Assembly (NCBI GenBank): GCA_965236175.1
Contig: CBDEAT010000004.1
Location: 1-64,000 of the forward strand
Direction: 5' to 3'
Source: Fontibacterium universale
GTDB taxonomy: Bacteria; Pseudomonadota; Alphaproteobacteria; Pelagibacterales; Pelagibacteraceae
DNA length: 64,000 bases
Shown: piece after piece, positions 25,327 to 35,819 of the stretch
How the letters are laid out: the number at the start of each line of letters is the position of its first letter
How positions within the stretch are numbered: the stretch's first letter is position 1
Notes under the pieces: generated by a model
The model's database searches: none
Told to the model about the DNA's origin: nothing
The model's input: only the letters and a program-made list of their open reading frames with translations
Position numbers and translations under genes: made by a program

Positions 25327-26721
25327 ATGACAAACCAAACAAGTCTTAAAGATAATTTTAGTAACGATAAAGCGAGATGGGATTCACTACAACAATCTCT
25401 GCTAGGACTTTACGGTAAAGATGTTTACACAAGTTGGCTACAAAATATTAGTTTCACTAAAATAAATTTTAATACTTTAGTTCTAAACGTAAAAACTCGA
25501 TTTATTCGTGATTGGATCGTTGCTCATTATGCTGACAAAATTTTAGATTTATATAAGAAACAAGACGCAAATATTACTCGTATAGAGTTTCAGATATCAG
25601 AAAGAGTTGAAACAAAGAGCAACAGCAAATCAAACGTAATTGATTTTGAAAAGAAAGATTTCATTCAAGATAGTGGCAGTTATGGACTTTCAAAAATTGA
25701 TGAAAGATTAGTTTTTGATAATTTTATAGTTGGAAAAAGCAATGAACTTGCTTTTACAGCAGCTAATAGAATTATTGATAATTTAAATAAATATAATCCG
25801 CTTTATATTTATGGTGGAGTTGGTTTAGGAAAGACTCACCTTTTAAATGCTATTGGAAATAAGTTATTAAAAAAAATAGACAAAGTTATTTATGTGTCTG
25901 CAGAAAGGTTCATGTACCAATTTGTTAGATCTATAAAAAATAACGATGTTGTAAAATTTAAAGATATTTTTAGAAGTGCAAAAGTTTTAATTATAGATGA
26001 TATACAATTTGTAAGCGGAAAAGATGTAACTCAAGAAGAATTCTTCCACACTTTTAATGCATTAATAGAATCGGGTTCGCAAATAGTTATTTCTTGTGAC
26101 AGGCCACCAAATGAACTGGATAGAATACAAGATAGAATTAAATCTAGACTGTCAGGTGGTCTAGTTGTTGATATTCAAAGTCCTGATTTTGAACAAAGAG
26201 TTAAAATTTTAAAACAAAGATGTTTAAAAGAATTTCATGCTTCAGAAAGAAATATTGCTATTGATGATGAGGTTATTAATTTTATAGCTAATGAATTAAA
26301 ACTTAGCGTTAGAGAGATGATAGGTGCATTTAATAGAATAGCGGCTTATCTAAATATAAATAATAGAAAGATCTCTGTGGCAGAAGCTAAGAGTATTTTA
26401 AGAGATTCTTTAAATAAAATTGAGACCAATATCACTATAGAAGATATACAAAAAACTGTAGTTTCTTATTATAATATTTCGATGCATGATTTTATGTCAT
26501 CAAGAAGATCAAGATCTGTTGCAAGACCAAGACAAATTGCAATGTATTTATCTAAGAAAATGACTACAAAATCTTTACCTGATATTGGCAGAAGATTTTC
26601 TGGCAGAGATCATACAACTGTTATTCATGCGATTAAAAAAGTAGAAGAGTTAATGATTCAAGATAAAAACTTTGAAAATGAAGTTAAAGATCTTAATCAA
26701 AAATTAACAAAAACTGTTTAA
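25327..26721 (+). CDS. dnaA: Chromosomal replication initiator DnaA
   Basis: 464 residues. N-terminal DnaB-interacting domain (~1-90), variable linker (~91-125), AAA+ domain with Walker A YGGVGLGKTH (162-171) and Walker B VLIIDDIQFV, and the C-terminal DNA-binding domain with the family signature SGRDHTTVIHAIKKV. It opens the replication origin. The TAA overlaps the dnaN ATG (TAATG). No cluster of consensus DnaA boxes (TTATNCACA) was seen near it, so this need not be the origin itself. Confidence 0.97.
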   Translation: MTNQTSLKDNFSNDKARWDSLQQSLLGLYGKDVYTSWLQNISFTKINFNTLVLNVKTRFIRDWIVAHYADKILDLYKKQDANITRIEFQISERVETKSNSKSNVIDFEKKDFIQDSGSYGLSKIDERLVFDNFIVGKSNELAFTAANRIIDNLNKYNPLYIYGGVGLGKTHLLNAIGNKLLKKIDKVIYVSAERFMYQFVRSIKNNDVVKFKDIFRSAKVLIIDDIQFVSGKDVTQEEFFHTFNALIESGSQIVISCDRPPNELDRIQDRIKSRLSGGLVVDIQSPDFEQRVKILKQRCLKEFHASERNIAIDDEVINFIANELKLSVREMIGAFNRIAAYLNINNRKISVAEAKSILRDSLNKIETNITIEDIQKTVVSYYNISMHDFMSSRRSRSVARPRQIAMYLSKKMTTKSLPDIGRRFSGRDHTTVIHAIKKVEELMIQDKNFENEVKDLNQKLTKTV

Positions 26722-27836
26722 TGGAACTAAAGTTAAATAGGGATCTTTTTCTTAAAAGTCTCTCACATATCCAAGGAATAGTTGAGAAAAAAAATACTAT
26801 TCCAATATTAGCTAACGTTTTATTAGATGCTTCTAATGGCAAAATTACAATCTCTGCTACAGATTTAGATATTATTATTATTGAAGTTATTAAAGGCGAA
26901 ATTATTACTGAGGGTTCAACAACTACAACAGCACAAGTTATCTATGATTTAGTTAGAAAATTACCATCAGGCTCAGAAATACTAATTTCCCAAAAAACTG
27001 AAGGTCAGCTTTCTTTAATTTCAGCAAAATCAAATTTTAATTTAAAATGTTTACCGCCAAAAGATTTTCCAATTACTCAAGACGATGTTGAAGGAGAAGC
27101 TCTTGCAATTAGTTCATCAGTATTTTTAAAATTACTTAATAAGACTAAGTTTGCAATTTCAAACGATGAAACTAGGCATTATTTAAATGGAATTTACCTG
27201 CATAAAACAAATGAGAATAATCAATTATATCTTTCAGCAGTTGCAACTGATGGGCATAGATTATCAAAAAGCAGATTAGTATTAGATAAAGATGTGGCCT
27301 TTGAAGCTGTTATTTTACCTAAAAAAACATTATTTGAGCTAGTTACTATACTTCAGGAAGAGAATTCAGAACTTAAGATCACTGCAAGCAAAACTAAAAT
27401 AAGATTTACAATAAATGATATAACTTTAATTTCTAAAGTTATTGATGGTAGATTCCCAGATTATTCAAAAGTAATACCAACGGATAATAGCAACAAGATA
27501 ACAGTCAACTTATCATCATTTATTTCTACTATTGATAGGATTAACTCATTGTCATCTGATCGTAAGGGCACTTTAAAACTTGTAGTGAATAAAGATATTT
27601 TAAAATTGTTAGTTAATGATCCTAGCGCAGGTGACGGTGTTGAAGAAATTATTTTAAGTTACAGCGGACCAGATTTAGAAATTGGTTTTAATTCTAAATA
27701 TTTAATTGATGTAGGCGGTGTTATCGAAGATAAAAATATGATGATTTATGCTAAAGATCCGTCATCTCCAGTATTAATTCACGATCCTGCAGATATTAAT
27801 AGTTTACATGTTATCATGCCAATGAGAGTGGCATGA
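26721..27836 (+). CDS. dnaN: DNA polymerase III beta sliding clamp
   Basis: 371 residues, three topologically similar clamp domains (~1-120, 125-245, 250-371). Recognisable parts are IPILANVLLDA, TDGHRLSKSR, and the C-terminal MPMRVA, matching the usual MPMR ending. It tethers polymerase III and other polymerases, including the PolA encoded at 39738, to DNA. Confidence 0.96.
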   Translation: MELKLNRDLFLKSLSHIQGIVEKKNTIPILANVLLDASNGKITISATDLDIIIIEVIKGEIITEGSTTTTAQVIYDLVRKLPSGSEILISQKTEGQLSLISAKSNFNLKCLPPKDFPITQDDVEGEALAISSSVFLKLLNKTKFAISNDETRHYLNGIYLHKTNENNQLYLSAVATDGHRLSKSRLVLDKDVAFEAVILPKKTLFELVTILQEENSELKITASKTKIRFTINDITLISKVIDGRFPDYSKVIPTDNSNKITVNLSSFISTIDRINSLSSDRKGTLKLVVNKDILKLLVNDPSAGDGVEEIILSYSGPDLEIGFNSKYLIDVGGVIEDKNMMIYAKDPSSPVLIHDPADINSLHVIMPMRVA

Positions 27837-27840
27837 TTAA

Positions 27841-28920
27841 ATGTTCCTAATTAAAGATATAAAATTACAGAATTTTAGATCTCATTCTTTTACCGAGCTC
27901 AAAACTAATCATCCGATCATTTGCATTATTGGTCCAAATGGTAGTGGCAAAACCAATGTATTAGAGGCTATATCACTCATTGCCGATAAAAAAGGAATTA
28001 GGGGAACATTAATAGAGGACTGTATAAAAAAAGATTCTAAAGATAAAACAATTATTTCTGCAACTATTAGTTATGAAAAAAAAGATTACAAAGTCGACGT
28101 AATTTTTGAATCAAAAGAAGATAAAGTAAAAAAATATTTAAATATTGATAATAACAAATCTACCTTAACTGAAGTCTTCAAGGATATAAATTTTATTTGG
28201 TTAACTCCTCAAATGGATAAAATTATGTACGAAGGAGATAGTATTAAAAGAAAATTTCTAGACAAAATTATTTCTAATTACAATTTAGATTATAAAAAAA
28301 ATTTAAGTAACTTCAAAAAACTTTCAGAAGAGAGAATTCAATTATTAAAAGAAAATCAAGATTTACAATGGTTGAATATTTTAGAAAAGAAAATGATAAA
28401 TGAATTGTGGAATATTTTTACTTATAGAAGAGCGTTTATTAAAGATCTTAATAATATTATTTCAAAAAAATTAAATAATTTTTTAAAAATTAAATTAAAT
28501 ATTAAGAACTCTTATGATTTAGATCAAAATATTAGCGAAAAAGACTTCCATACATTTTTTGAAAATAAATATTTTGAAAAACGTGAGATTGATCAAATCA
28601 TAAAAAGAAATAGTGTAGGTCCGCAGTTTGATATTTTTGAATTTTTTAATGAGGAAACTAAATTAAATTCTGACCTTTGCTCAACGGGTGAGCAAAAAAA
28701 AATATTAATATCATTAATATTGGCATTTATTTTGTTAATGAAATCTAAAAATATAAATTCGATACTTTTATTTGATGAAATTGCATCCCATATTGACGGT
28801 AAAAACCTTGAACTTTTTTTCGATGAAATTGCAAAAATCGGGATGCAAACTTGGTATACAGGAAATAACATACAACAGTTCCAAACTATTGAAAATAAAG
28901 CATTTTTTGTAAAATTATAG
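27841..28920 (+). CDS. recF: DNA replication and repair protein RecF
   Basis: 359 residues. An SMC-like ATPase that loads RecA at gaps. Walker A GPNGSGKTNVLEAI is near 30-43, the ABC-type signature is CSTGEQKKILISLILA, and Walker B is SILLFDEIASHID. It lies 4 bp after dnaN. Lysine- and asparagine-rich in the middle, as expected for low GC. Confidence 0.93.
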   Translation: MFLIKDIKLQNFRSHSFTELKTNHPIICIIGPNGSGKTNVLEAISLIADKKGIRGTLIEDCIKKDSKDKTIISATISYEKKDYKVDVIFESKEDKVKKYLNIDNNKSTLTEVFKDINFIWLTPQMDKIMYEGDSIKRKFLDKIISNYNLDYKKNLSNFKKLSEERIQLLKENQDLQWLNILEKKMINELWNIFTYRRAFIKDLNNIISKKLNNFLKIKLNIKNSYDLDQNISEKDFHTFFENKYFEKREIDQIIKRNSVGPQFDIFEFFNEETKLNSDLCSTGEQKKILISLILAFILLMKSKNINSILLFDEIASHIDGKNLELFFDEIAKIGMQTWYTGNNIQQFQTIENKAFFVKL

Positions 28921-28982
28921 CAATTACCTTGTCCTAATTAGGGATAAAAAATGTTATAAAAGGCTTCAAAAAAAATTCATAA

Positions 28983-31535
28983 ATGCCCGAAAATTTACAG
29001 AAAAAACCTCAAAATAATTCATACGAAGCGGACTCAATTAAAGTTTTAAAAGGCTTAGATGCGGTTAGAAAAAGACCGGGAATGTATATCGGTGACACAG
29101 ATGATGGCACTGGTCTGCATCATATGGTTTTTGAAGTTATTGATAACTCTATAGATGAAGCTTTAGCGGGTCACTGTAACGAAATTTATGTTTCATTAAA
29201 TAAAGATCAGAGTGTTACTGTTGAAGATAACGGAAGAGGTATACCCGTTGATATGCATAAAGAAGAGGGAATATCTGCAGCAGAAGTAATTATGACCCAG
29301 TTACACTCCGGCGGAAAATTTGATCACGATTCATATAAAATTTCAGGCGGATTACACGGAGTAGGAGTTTCCGTGGTGAATGCCTTGTCTGAAAATTTAA
29401 AATTAAATATTTTTAGAAAAAATAAAGAATATCTCGCAGAATTTAAAGATGGAGTTACTACAAAACCTTTAAAACAAATTGGTGATGCGAAAAAAGCAAA
29501 TGGTACCTCAGTAACTTTTTTACCTTCAAAAAAAATATTTACTACCACAGTATTCGATATCAATATTTTAAAAAAAAGAATTAAAGAATTAGCTTACCTT
29601 AATAAGAGTATTCAAATTATTCTAGAAGATAAACGAGAAGAAAAAGTAAAAAGATCTGAATATAAGTTTGAGGGTGGTATTGCAGAATTTGTAATTGATT
29701 TTGATAAAAATAAAGAAAAGCTTAAATCAGAAACGGGTGAAAATCTTTTTACAAAACCAATATATATTTCAGGAAGTAAGAATGACATTCAATTAGAAGT
29801 AGCTCTAGTTTGGAATGCCGGTTATCAAGAACAAATTGTTACTTTTACAAATAACATACCACAAAAAGATGGCGGTACACATTTAGTTGGTTTTAGAAAT
29901 GCATTAACAAGAACTATAAATAAATATGTTGTCGATAATAGCATTTTAAAGAAAGAAAAAATTTCTGTAACCGGAGATGATGTCAGAGAAGGATTGACCG
30001 CAATAATATCAGTAAAAGTTAAGGATCCTAAATTTTCATCTCAAACTAAAGAAAAATTAGTTTCATCGGAAGTCCGTCCAGTAGTAGAGGGAATAGTTAA
30101 TGAGAAACTCGAAGTCTGGTTTGATCAAAATAACAAGATTACAAAAGCCCTTGTAAATAAAATCTCACAAGCAGCCCTAGCCAGAGAACTTGCTAGAAAA
30201 GCGAGAGAGAGTGTTAGAAGAAAAAGCGCATTAGATATTTCTAGTTTGCCAGGTAAATTGGCCGATTGTCAGACAAAGGATAAAGATAAAGCCGAATTAT
30301 TTATAGTAGAGGGGGATTCAGCGGGTGGATCTGCTAAACAGGCAAGAAATAGGGAATTTCAGGCGGTTTTACCTTTAAGAGGAAAGATTTTAAATACCTA
30401 TGTTGATTCAAAAAATAACGGGTCAAGCAAGTTAGATCCTGCAGAGGCAAAAAAGGTTTATGCCAAGATGCTTTCTTCAAACGAAATTATAACTTTAATT
30501 AACGCTATTGGCACTGGATTTGATGATTTTAGTTTAGAGAAATTAAGATATGGAAAGATTATTATTATGACCGATGCCGATGTCGACGGTTCTCATATAA
30601 GAACTTTATTATTAACTTTTTTTAATAATGAACCATTCAACGAACTTATTAAAAATGGAAAAATTTATATAGCGCAACCACCTTTATATAAAATCAAAGT
30701 AGGAAAAAAAATCTCTTACATCAAAAACGATGAAGATCTTTTTGATATTACTATTGATACAGCCAAAGATAATATTAAATTTTTCTCAGAAGAAAATGAA
30801 AAAGTAACAGAAGAAAATTTTGATGAGATCGTAAAATACTGCAGAAGATTTGATTCAAGAATAAAAAATTTAGGAAAAGATTTTGATAAAGAGTTAGTCG
30901 AGGCTCTAACTGTGGTTGGAAGTTTTTATAAAGATAAAAAAGATTTTTTAATTCGAGATGATTCTAATGGTAAGAAAAAAGATGGCGCCATACAGGCTGC
31001 AGCAGAATATTTAAATAGATTTGGTAATAATGCGGAAAATAATTTATGGACAGGTTCGTTTAAAGAAAATTCATTTATTTTAGAAAAAAAATATTATGAA
31101 GAAACTATTATTAAAAAATTAAGTTTAGATTTTTTAGACACCAAGCATGTAGAAGAATTAAGTCAATTAGGTGATATGCTGAAAGTTTTTAGAAAAAATT
31201 GCCACATGATTAATTCTGCTAATGAAAAAATTGATATTTATTCTCCAATAGATTTTCTAAAGAAAATAATAGAGGAAGGAAAAAAATCTATCTCTATACA
31301 GCGATTTAAGGGATTAGGAGAAATGAACCCAGAAGAATTGTGGGAAACAACTCTAAATCCGGAAAACAATACATTGTTAAAAGTAAATTATTCTGGAAAT
31401 GATGTTGATAATGAAACTACTAATCCAGGTGATCGAGATAGAGAAATTTTCAAAATTTTAATGGGCGAAGACGTTGTTCCAAGAAAAGATTTTATTAATA
31501 AAAACGCAATTAATGTAAATAATCTAGATATCTAG
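28983..31535 (+). CDS. gyrB: DNA gyrase subunit B
   Basis: 850 residues, slightly longer than most (about 800). GHKL ATPase (DNSIDEALAGHC, GGLHGVGVSVVNAL), transducer domain, and TOPRIM domain with ELFIVEGDSAGGSAKQAR and IIMTDADVDGSHI. The C-terminal tail has QRFKGLGEMNPEELWETT. Extra length lies in the region ~600-740 between TOPRIM and tail. It introduces negative supercoils together with GyrA (not in the window). It is followed after 4 bp by regB. Confidence 0.96.
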   Translation: MPENLQKKPQNNSYEADSIKVLKGLDAVRKRPGMYIGDTDDGTGLHHMVFEVIDNSIDEALAGHCNEIYVSLNKDQSVTVEDNGRGIPVDMHKEEGISAAEVIMTQLHSGGKFDHDSYKISGGLHGVGVSVVNALSENLKLNIFRKNKEYLAEFKDGVTTKPLKQIGDAKKANGTSVTFLPSKKIFTTTVFDINILKKRIKELAYLNKSIQIILEDKREEKVKRSEYKFEGGIAEFVIDFDKNKEKLKSETGENLFTKPIYISGSKNDIQLEVALVWNAGYQEQIVTFTNNIPQKDGGTHLVGFRNALTRTINKYVVDNSILKKEKISVTGDDVREGLTAIISVKVKDPKFSSQTKEKLVSSEVRPVVEGIVNEKLEVWFDQNNKITKALVNKISQAALARELARKARESVRRKSALDISSLPGKLADCQTKDKDKAELFIVEGDSAGGSAKQARNREFQAVLPLRGKILNTYVDSKNNGSSKLDPAEAKKVYAKMLSSNEIITLINAIGTGFDDFSLEKLRYGKIIIMTDADVDGSHIRTLLLTFFNNEPFNELIKNGKIYIAQPPLYKIKVGKKISYIKNDEDLFDITIDTAKDNIKFFSEENEKVTEENFDEIVKYCRRFDSRIKNLGKDFDKELVEALTVVGSFYKDKKDFLIRDDSNGKKKDGAIQAAAEYLNRFGNNAENNLWTGSFKENSFILEKKYYEETIIKKLSLDFLDTKHVEELSQLGDMLKVFRKNCHMINSANEKIDIYSPIDFLKKIIEEGKKSISIQRFKGLGEMNPEELWETTLNPENNTLLKVNYSGNDVDNETTNPGDRDREIFKILMGEDVVPRKDFINKNAINVNNLDI

Positions 31536-31539
31536 TTTA

Positions 31540-32832
31540 ATGAATTTAGCAAAATTACCAGAGCTAAATGATAATCAGATAAAACTTTTAACACTAATCA
31601 ATATTCGTTGGGTTGCGATTTTTGGTCAGTTTGCAACAATATCAATTGTATTTTTTTACTTTAATTTTACTTTTAATATTGAGTATTGTTATTTATTAGT
31701 TTTATTTTCCTCTTTTCTTAATATCGTTCTCCAAATTAGATCAAAAAAAACCGATCTATTATCTAATAAACAAGCCACTTTTAGCATCCTTTATGATTTG
31801 TTTCAGTTATTTGGATTATTATTTTTAACTGGTGGGCTAACAAATCCATTTTCAATATTAATTGTTGCTCCAATTACAATTGCTGCAGGATTTTTAAATT
31901 TAAGAAGCAGTATTCTGATAGGTTTTTTATCAATTGTATTAATTATTATTTTATCCCTTTTTTATTTTGAATTACCAGGACTTGAAAATAATTATCTTTT
32001 TCCAAAATTTTACATTTTAGGATTAGCATTAGCATTATGCACGGCAATAATATTTTTAGCTATTTATTCACAAAGATTAGCCATAGAAAGCGCACAAAGA
32101 AATGAAGCATTTAATTTTTTGCAACAAATTTTTTTAAGGGAGCAAGAATTAAAATCTTTAGGAGGTCTTGCAGCAGCAGCAGCACATGAATTAGGAACGC
32201 CTTTAAATACCATATCATTAGTGGCTAAAGAGTTAAAAAAAGAAATAGGATCAAATAAAAAGTTTAATCAAGATTTAGATTTGCTTATTTCTCAATCTAA
32301 AAGATGTAGTGAGATATTAAAGCAGATATCAAAAAATCCCTATACTGAAAAAGAAGATAAATTTTTTGATAAAGCATCAATTAAAATTATTGTTCATGAG
32401 ATTGTGGATTCATTTAAAGATCTAAGTAAGAAAAAAATAATTATCAATGAAGAAAACTATAAAAAAGATTATTTAATTACAAAGAAAATTGAAATTATTT
32501 ATAGTCTTAAGAATATCATTGATAATGCATTAAAGTTTTCATCAAATAAAGTTGAGATTTTTCTATTATCCAATCAAGATGAGTTGAGAATAAAAGTAGA
32601 AGATGATGGGGTAGGTTTTTCAAGGCAAATATTAGGATTTTTAGGAGATCCTTATATTAACAAAAGAGATATTGATAATAACAAAGAAGGGTTGGGTCTT
32701 GGTATTTTTATAGCAAAAGTTTTTTTAGAAAGATTATCTGCAATTATTAATTTTTATAATTTAGAAGATAGAGGGGCCGCAGTTGAAATATCTTGGCAGA
32801 AAAAAGATTTAATTAATTTAAAACTTATATAG
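31540..32832 (+). CDS. regB: Redox-sensing histidine kinase RegB/PrrB
   Basis: 430 residues. About six membrane helices cover residues 20-185 and carry the quinone-binding heptapeptide GGLTNPF (98-104), fully conserved in RegB. The H-box AAAAAHELGTPLNTI has phosphorylated His216. The redox-active cysteine equivalent is C256 (SQSKRCSEIL). The ATPase domain has N, G1 (EDDGVGFS) and G2 (GLGLGIFIA) boxes. It would phosphorylate RegA (37178) according to quinone redox state. The polyamine operon lies between the two genes. Confidence 0.92.
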   Translation: MNLAKLPELNDNQIKLLTLINIRWVAIFGQFATISIVFFYFNFTFNIEYCYLLVLFSSFLNIVLQIRSKKTDLLSNKQATFSILYDLFQLFGLLFLTGGLTNPFSILIVAPITIAAGFLNLRSSILIGFLSIVLIIILSLFYFELPGLENNYLFPKFYILGLALALCTAIIFLAIYSQRLAIESAQRNEAFNFLQQIFLREQELKSLGGLAAAAAHELGTPLNTISLVAKELKKEIGSNKKFNQDLDLLISQSKRCSEILKQISKNPYTEKEDKFFDKASIKIIVHEIVDSFKDLSKKKIIINEENYKKDYLITKKIEIIYSLKNIIDNALKFSSNKVEIFLLSNQDELRIKVEDDGVGFSRQILGFLGDPYINKRDIDNNKEGLGLGIFIAKVFLERLSAIINFYNLEDRGAAVEISWQKKDLINLKLI

Positions 32833-33895
32833 CTGGCTCTTGTTGAGTCATGCAATGAATTGCTCCAAATCCCCAAATAAGATCACGGCAGTTAATTGGA
32901 ACAATTTTTCTATTTTTAAAATGCTTTTCCAAAATTTGAAAAGCTTTATCGTCATTTTTATCTTCAAAGATTGGCAGTAGTACAATTTTATTTGCTATAT
33001 AAAAATTTAAGTAGCTCGCAGGCACTCTTGTGTCTTCAATAATTAAAGGTGATGGCATCGGTATTTCTACAATTGTATTTTGTTTGCCTAAATGATTTCT
33101 AGATTTTTTTAAGATTTTTAAATTTTCATTTAAAGCTGAGTAATTTTCATCACTTTTTTTATATTCCATTGCTGTAAATATTTTATCATCATCAAAAAAT
33201 CTTGTGATGTCATCGATATGACCATGCGTATCATCACCAATGATACCCTTATTAAGCCATATAAAATTTTTTATGTTTAAACTTTCACTTAAGACTGTTT
33301 CTAGTTTTTCTCTACTTAATCCAGGATTTCTTTCTTGAACTTTGCTTAATAAACATTCTTTTGTTGCAATTAAAGTTCCTTTTCCATTTACATCAATTGC
33401 CCCACCTTCCAATATAACATCTTTAATTTTATTTTTAATTTTTGCTTTTATGTCTATTAATTCTATATTTTTAATTTTTGCTATTTGCGGCTTAATATTA
33501 TTGTCAAAATTGTAATCTTTATATTTTGCCCACGCATTGAAATGAAAATTAGTCATAATCTTTTTCTTTAAAAGATCGTTTACTAGAAAAATAGGTCCAG
33601 TATCTCTAGTCCAGACTCTATTTGTCTTAATAATATGAAAATTAACTTTATTAAGGTTCGTTTTTTCTTTAATTAAAATTTTCTTAATATTATTTTTAAC
33701 TGATCTTGATTGAATTAAAATATCAACGTTTTGAACTTTAGATAATGCTGAAGCTATTTTTGCAAAAGTTAATGGAATATTTTCAAATTTATCAGGCCAG
33801 TCATTTTTATTATGTGGCCACGCTAACCATGTAGAGCTTTGCTTTTCCCACTCTGCTGGCATTCTATAACCCAGGGATGCCAGATTTTCATTCAT
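32825..33895 (-). CDS. aguA: Agmatine deiminase
   Basis: 356 residues, peptidylarginine-deiminase-type fold. It converts agmatine to N-carbamoylputrescine and ammonia. Motifs: MPAEWEKQSSTWLAWPH at the N-terminus, TRDTGPIFL, DVILEGGAIDVNGKGT, GHIDDITRF, and the catalytic Cys348 in GAIHCMTQQEPA. It overlaps aguB by 8 bp and the convergent regB by 8 bp. Confidence 0.95.
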   Translation of the reverse strand: MNENLASLGYRMPAEWEKQSSTWLAWPHNKNDWPDKFENIPLTFAKIASALSKVQNVDILIQSRSVKNNIKKILIKEKTNLNKVNFHIIKTNRVWTRDTGPIFLVNDLLKKKIMTNFHFNAWAKYKDYNFDNNIKPQIAKIKNIELIDIKAKIKNKIKDVILEGGAIDVNGKGTLIATKECLLSKVQERNPGLSREKLETVLSESLNIKNFIWLNKGIIGDDTHGHIDDITRFFDDDKIFTAMEYKKSDENYSALNENLKILKKSRNHLGKQNTIVEIPMPSPLIIEDTRVPASYLNFYIANKIVLLPIFEDKNDDKAFQILEKHFKNRKIVPINCRDLIWGFGAIHCMTQQEPAI

Positions 33896-34769
33896 CGGAA
33901 GGATTTTTTAATAGACCGTGGTATTGATCAATTCTTCTATCTCTTAGGAAAGGCCAATGCTGTCTAACTTTTTCAACTTTGCTTAGATCAATATTGCAGA
34001 TAATAATTTCTTCCTTGTCGTTGCTAGCTTCTGCAATAATATTTCCATTAGGGTCAAATACGATTGAATTGCCCCAAAATTCGATAGATTTGTCTTTTTT
34101 GCCTTCAACACCCACTCTGTTAACAGAAACAACAAATACCCCATTTGCTATGGCGTGTGATCGTTGAATTGTAAGCCATGCATTTAATTGTGATTTACCA
34201 AATTCCTTTTTCTCACGTAAATGCCAACCTATTGCTGTTGGATAAAATATAATTTCTGCACCTTTTAGAGCCGTTAAACGTGCAGCTTCTGGAAACCATT
34301 GGTCCCAGCATATTAAAGTTCCAATCGTACCGTGCTTAGTGTTGAAACTTTTAAAACCTAAATCACCTGGCGTGAAATAAAACTTTTCATAATATTGAGG
34401 ATCATCGGGAATATGCATTTTTCTATAATGACCGAAGATCTTTCCTTTTTCATCAATCACAACACATGAGTTATGATAAAGACCTGAAACTTTCTTTTCA
34501 AAAAGTGGAACGATTATTATTACGCTTATTTTCTTTGCTAATTCACACAATGCATCAGTAGTTTTTCCAGGTATTTTTTCTGCTATTGCAAAGTTATCGT
34601 GATTTTCTTCTTGGCAAAAATAATGCGTTAGAAATAGTTCAGGCAAACAAACAATTTGTGCACCTTTTTTTTTCGCTAATTTTATTTTTTCAATGGCTTT
34701 AGAGAGATTCTTTTTTGGATCAGCGTCCATCTTCATCTGCACCAAAGCTACTTTAGTTAGTGAAGACAT
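33888..34769 (-). CDS. aguB: N-carbamoylputrescine amidase
   Basis: 293 residues, nitrilase superfamily. The triad is Glu44 (CLPELFLTHYF), Lys117 (GHYRKMHIPD) and Cys154 (GTLICWDQWFPEAAR). It hydrolyses N-carbamoylputrescine to putrescine, the step after AguA. Close match over its length to plant-type and bacterial AguB, including ENHDNFAIAE near the N-terminus. Confidence 0.95.
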   Translation of the reverse strand: MSSLTKVALVQMKMDADPKKNLSKAIEKIKLAKKKGAQIVCLPELFLTHYFCQEENHDNFAIAEKIPGKTTDALCELAKKISVIIIVPLFEKKVSGLYHNSCVVIDEKGKIFGHYRKMHIPDDPQYYEKFYFTPGDLGFKSFNTKHGTIGTLICWDQWFPEAARLTALKGAEIIFYPTAIGWHLREKKEFGKSQLNAWLTIQRSHAIANGVFVVSVNRVGVEGKKDKSIEFWGNSIVFDPNGNIIAEASNDKEEIIICNIDLSKVEKVRQHWPFLRDRRIDQYHGLLKNPSDE

Positions 34770-34772
34770 TGT

Positions 34773-35819
34773 TTATTTAAATAATTTAGAAAAACTCCTT
34801 TTAGGTCTATTTTTCCAGTAGCCTCTATGAAATGCATCGCTTGCTATTAAAGGTATAACGCTAGTTGCTTCAGCGAAAACCATTTGCTCTCTTGCTGTAT
34901 CTACTTTTCCCCATGAGCTTGCTTCTTTTAATGTAGAAGAACTGCATGCTCCATCCCTAACGTCAGCAACAGTAATTTGTATAGCGTATTTATGCATATC
35001 AACTTCTTTTCCTAAAAGTTCAGCACATATTACTGTGTCCTGAATATAGTTTTTAGGAACGCCACCACCGATCATTAATAAACCCGAAGTTTTTGATTTA
35101 ATTTTAATTTCAGTAAGTTCTCTAAAATCTCTTACAGAGTCAATTGTTAAATGTTTTTTAGGATTTCTTTCTTGGTGCATTACCAAACCAAATCCTGCAC
35201 TAGAATCTACAAAAGCTGGACAGAATATTGGCACATCATTTTCATAAGCAAGTTGAATTAAAGACTCTTTCTTCTTTGAATGTTTTGTTAAATATTTTCC
35301 CATTTCTTTTATGAATTCACGAGATGTATAAGGTCTGGGTTCTAACTGGTCTGCTATTTCTCCAACTGTTTTATCGCATGCTTGGAGCTGATCTTCATCA
35401 ATGTAAGTGTCATATATTCTATCGATGTAATGTTCTCTTAATACATTGTCATTTTGAAATTGCGATCCCTGGTAGTGTTTAAAACCTAGGGCTTCAAAGA
35501 AATCCATATCAACAATAGATGCTCCGGTTGAAACGATAGCATCAACCATATTGTTTTTAACTAGATCAGCATAAACTTTCATACATCCTGCAGCAGAAGT
35601 TGAGCCTGCTAAAGTTAAGAAAATAGTGCAGTTTTTATCGTTCAACATTTCGTTATAGATTTGAGCTGCATTAGCTGTTTCTCTAGATGTAAAAGACATC
35701 TTAGCCATAGCATCTATGATGGGTCTCGCATCAAAAGACGTAATATCTATGTGTTCTATAGCTTTACTTAAAAAGCTAGATTTGTTGTGACCTATAGTTG
35801 GATTTGAGGATTTGCTCAT
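34773..35819 (-). CDS. Deoxyhypusine synthase-like protein (possible homospermidine synthase)
   Basis: 348 residues. Bacterial member of the deoxyhypusine synthase fold: FLTLAGSTSAAGCMKVYADLV, IVSTGASIVDMDFFEALGF, GGGVPKNYIQ, and the region ITVADVRDGACSSSTLKEASSWGKV near the usual active-site lysine. Bacteria lack eIF5A; some such proteins make homospermidine from putrescine or spermidine. Its place directly after a PLP decarboxylase and before the agmatine genes supports a polyamine role. The exact product is not determined by sequence. Confidence 0.8.
   Translation of the reverse strand: MSKSSNPTIGHNKSSFLSKAIEHIDITSFDARPIIDAMAKMSFTSRETANAAQIYNEMLNDKNCTIFLTLAGSTSAAGCMKVYADLVKNNMVDAIVSTGASIVDMDFFEALGFKHYQGSQFQNDNVLREHYIDRIYDTYIDEDQLQACDKTVGEIADQLEPRPYTSREFIKEMGKYLTKHSKKKESLIQLAYENDVPIFCPAFVDSSAGFGLVMHQERNPKKHLTIDSVRDFRELTEIKIKSKTSGLLMIGGGVPKNYIQDTVICAELLGKEVDMHKYAIQITVADVRDGACSSSTLKEASSWGKVDTAREQMVFAEATSVIPLIASDAFHRGYWKNRPKRSFSKLFK

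Noticed and set aside
28929..28960. Sigma-70 promoter for gyrB (TTGTCC ... TATAAA)
   Set aside because: The spacer is 20 bp, too long for a confident call.
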